NCBI GenBank assembly: GCA_029556615.1 | Contig: JAKQDD010000014.1 | Location: 1-39,457 of the forward strand | Length of the DNA stretch: 39,457 nt | From: Verrucomicrobiota bacterium | GTDB taxonomy: Bacteria; Verrucomicrobiota; Verrucomicrobiia; Limisphaerales; J093 | Direction of reading: 5' to 3' | Shown: positions 38,333 through 39,457 of the stretch, in pieces | Numbering within the stretch: position 1 is the first letter of the stretch | How the letters are laid out: each line of letters begins with the position of its first letter | Made by a program: the position numbers and the translations under genes | The notes under the pieces: model-generated | What the model saw: only the letters and a program-made list of their open reading frames with translations | Database searches by the model: none | What the model was told of the DNA's origin: nothing

Positions 38333-39378
38333 ACTTTGGTGACGGTGATCGAGTCGAAGTCCAGGCTGCGGTAGCCGCCCAAGGCGAGGTAGGCCCGGGT
38401 CGTGAAGTCGGTTTCGCCGCCCAGAGCCGCGATCAGGGTGGCGTTGGTGAGCGTGTAGGGTCCCTCCCGGCTGACGGTGAACGTGGCTTTCAGGACGCCG
38501 CCGGCCCAGAGTTCGAGCACGGCCTGGTCGGCCCGGCATTCGAGGTCCACCTCGGGATCGCTCCCGGCTCGTGCCTCGCTCGTCAGTGTCCAGTCCAGGA
38601 CGACGTTCTGGCCGCTTGCGTAGGTCGGGTGCGCGCCATCGCCGTTGGCGGTCAAGTTCGCTGGTCCCAGGGGCCGGAGCGACCGGCGCTGCACTGCGTG
38701 CGTGATCTTGGCGACGTCCGCCAGGCTGACTTCGCGGTGGAGCAGCCGGGGCTGGACTTTGAGGCCGACCAAGGCGGCATCCTTGGGCGGGGACCATTCC
38801 AGCAGCGGCAGTTCGGCCAGTTGCACGCACCAGCACTCGGCGCCGACGTCGTGCTGCCCGCGCGTCGTGCCAAGCTGCGCCCGCAGGACGTTGACCGTGT
38901 ACCGGCCGGCGCTCACCAGGGTTGGTTCCCAGCCAAGCAGGATCTCGTCGCCGATGAAGACCAGGAACCGGCGCGTGCCGACGCCCTCGTCAAAGGGCAT
39001 GTCGTCAAGGTCGTCGTCGGGGCTCGTGAACGTCACATCCGGGCCACCCTCGGCGCAGAGGAACCCGGTGGCGTCGAGCGCGGCGTTGAGCGTTCCTCGC
39101 CGGCCGAACACCTGGCCCTCGCCCGCCACCGCGAAGCTGTTGACCGCCCGCTCCCACCAGAGGGTGAACCCATCCGAGAGCGTCTCGCCCTGGGTGGGTA
39201 CAACAAGAAGCCGGGGCAGAGTCTGGCCCGTCCACGCGTAGGGGAGTTCGACCACGAGCACATCATGGCAGGGAAGCGGGGAGTATTGGGCGGCGATCAG
39301 GGCGTCATCGGCGGGCACGGGGCAGTCATTGGCTTGAGGGCCTTGCAAATGGCGCCTCCTCGGATACGCTTGGGACAT
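38329..39378 (-). CDS. Phage tail-tip (host specificity) protein, C-terminal part
   Basis: An open frame of about 350 residues from the ATG at 39378. Residues about 50-220 (VLVVELPYAW, FTLWWERAVNSFAVAGEGQVF, RRFLVFIGDEILLGWEP, RYTVNVLRAQLGTTRGQHDVG) resemble the C-terminal half of gene-transfer-agent and phage tail-tip proteins, where a strand reads L-L-R-G-x-x-G-T with H. The last 130 residues are a beta-sandwich (AVLELWAGGVLKATFTVSRE). The family is usually over 1000 residues, so this is probably a 5'-truncated gene. Its start codon overlaps that of the divergent DUF433 gene, which supports a join near 39350. Confidence 0.6.
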   Translation of the reverse strand: MSQAYPRRRHLQGPQANDCPVPADDALIAAQYSPLPCHDVLVVELPYAWTGQTLPRLLVVPTQGETLSDGFTLWWERAVNSFAVAGEGQVFGRRGTLNAALDATGFLCAEGGPDVTFTSPDDDLDDMPFDEGVGTRRFLVFIGDEILLGWEPTLVSAGRYTVNVLRAQLGTTRGQHDVGAECWCVQLAELPLLEWSPPKDAALVGLKVQPRLLHREVSLADVAKITHAVQRRSLRPLGPANLTANGDGAHPTYASGQNVVLDWTLTSEARAGSDPEVDLECRADQAVLELWAGGVLKATFTVSREGPYTLTNATLIAALGGETDFTTRAYLALGGYRSLDFDSITVTKV

Positions 39379-39457
39379 GAAACACGCAGAGCGAATCACG
39401 TTCGACCCGGAACAGTGCGGCGGGCGTCCGTGTGTCCGTCACTACCGTCTGCGCGTG
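39377..39457 (+). CDS. DUF433 protein, N-terminal fragment (runs off window)
   Basis: The last 81 bases encode MKHAERITFDPEQCGGRPCV then RHYRLRV, which matches the opening of DUF433 proteins (pattern R-I-T-x-D-P-x-x-C-G-G-x-P-x-I/V-R-G-T-R-I-x-V). Members act as small antitoxin-type DNA-binding proteins, usually beside a PIN-like (DUF5615) partner, which would lie to the right. The usual RGTR is RHYR here. The frame is open to the window edge. Confidence 0.75.
   Translation, partial: MKHAERITFDPEQCGGRPCVRHYRLRV

Overview
This window looks like an accessory-rich piece of a chromosome from the Verrucomicrobiota or a close relative. That is inference from protein style, not from a marker gene. 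The clues are a C-terminal signature in two secreted proteins (an aromatic-rich ending of the type FRL/FYRL after a W-T-x-V stretch), a pseudopilin-type C-terminal domain, a DUF1598-like TPR lipoprotein, and a giant secreted beta-helix protein. Base composition shifts from region to region: 6.5-29.5 kb is very GC-rich, while 1.9-6.5 kb and 30.5-37.2 kb are visibly less so.

Layout. (1) 1-1912: a complete or nearly complete insertion sequence with 39-bp perfect terminal inverted repeats, an IS4-like DDE transposase and a divergent DUF6788-like accessory gene. (2) 1913-8040: an integron. An intact integron integrase (intI, + strand, 6733-8040) lies next to an attI region. Leading away from it on the - strand are seven complete gene cassettes, each with its own attC site (attC1 to attC7, numbered from attI), and an eighth cassette cut by the IS. 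The complete cassettes encode lipoproteins, small membrane proteins or a secreted protein; the cut one starts a retropepsin-like gene. (3) 8071-9468: a phage-type tyrosine recombinase, convergent with intI and possibly 5'-truncated. (4) about 9540-9860: degraded sequence with a transposase-like tail and an IS-end-like motif. (5) 9887-29491: one giant gene (about 6534 codons, - strand) for a secreted, modular surface or extracellular protein. (6) 29.5-36 kb: a lower-GC stretch with a TPR/peptidoglycan-binding protein, a lipoprotein, a BspA-type leucine-rich-repeat protein, and gaps rich in short repeats. (7) 36.2-37.6 kb: the relic of a second integron, with two copies of a cassette gene, an attC closely resembling one in the first array, and a frameshifted, truncated intI. 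(8) 37.6-39.4 kb: tail-tip genes of a prophage or phage-like particle, then the first 27 codons of a DUF433 protein.

How the parts fit. The main story is gene capture: IntI recombines attC x attI to acquire and shuffle cassettes. The present array is strongly biased to envelope and secreted products, has been hit by an IS, and has a decayed sister integron about 29 kb away. The giant beta-helix gene sits between them and probably encodes an adhesive or structural surface protein. No rRNA, tRNA or CRISPR array was seen.
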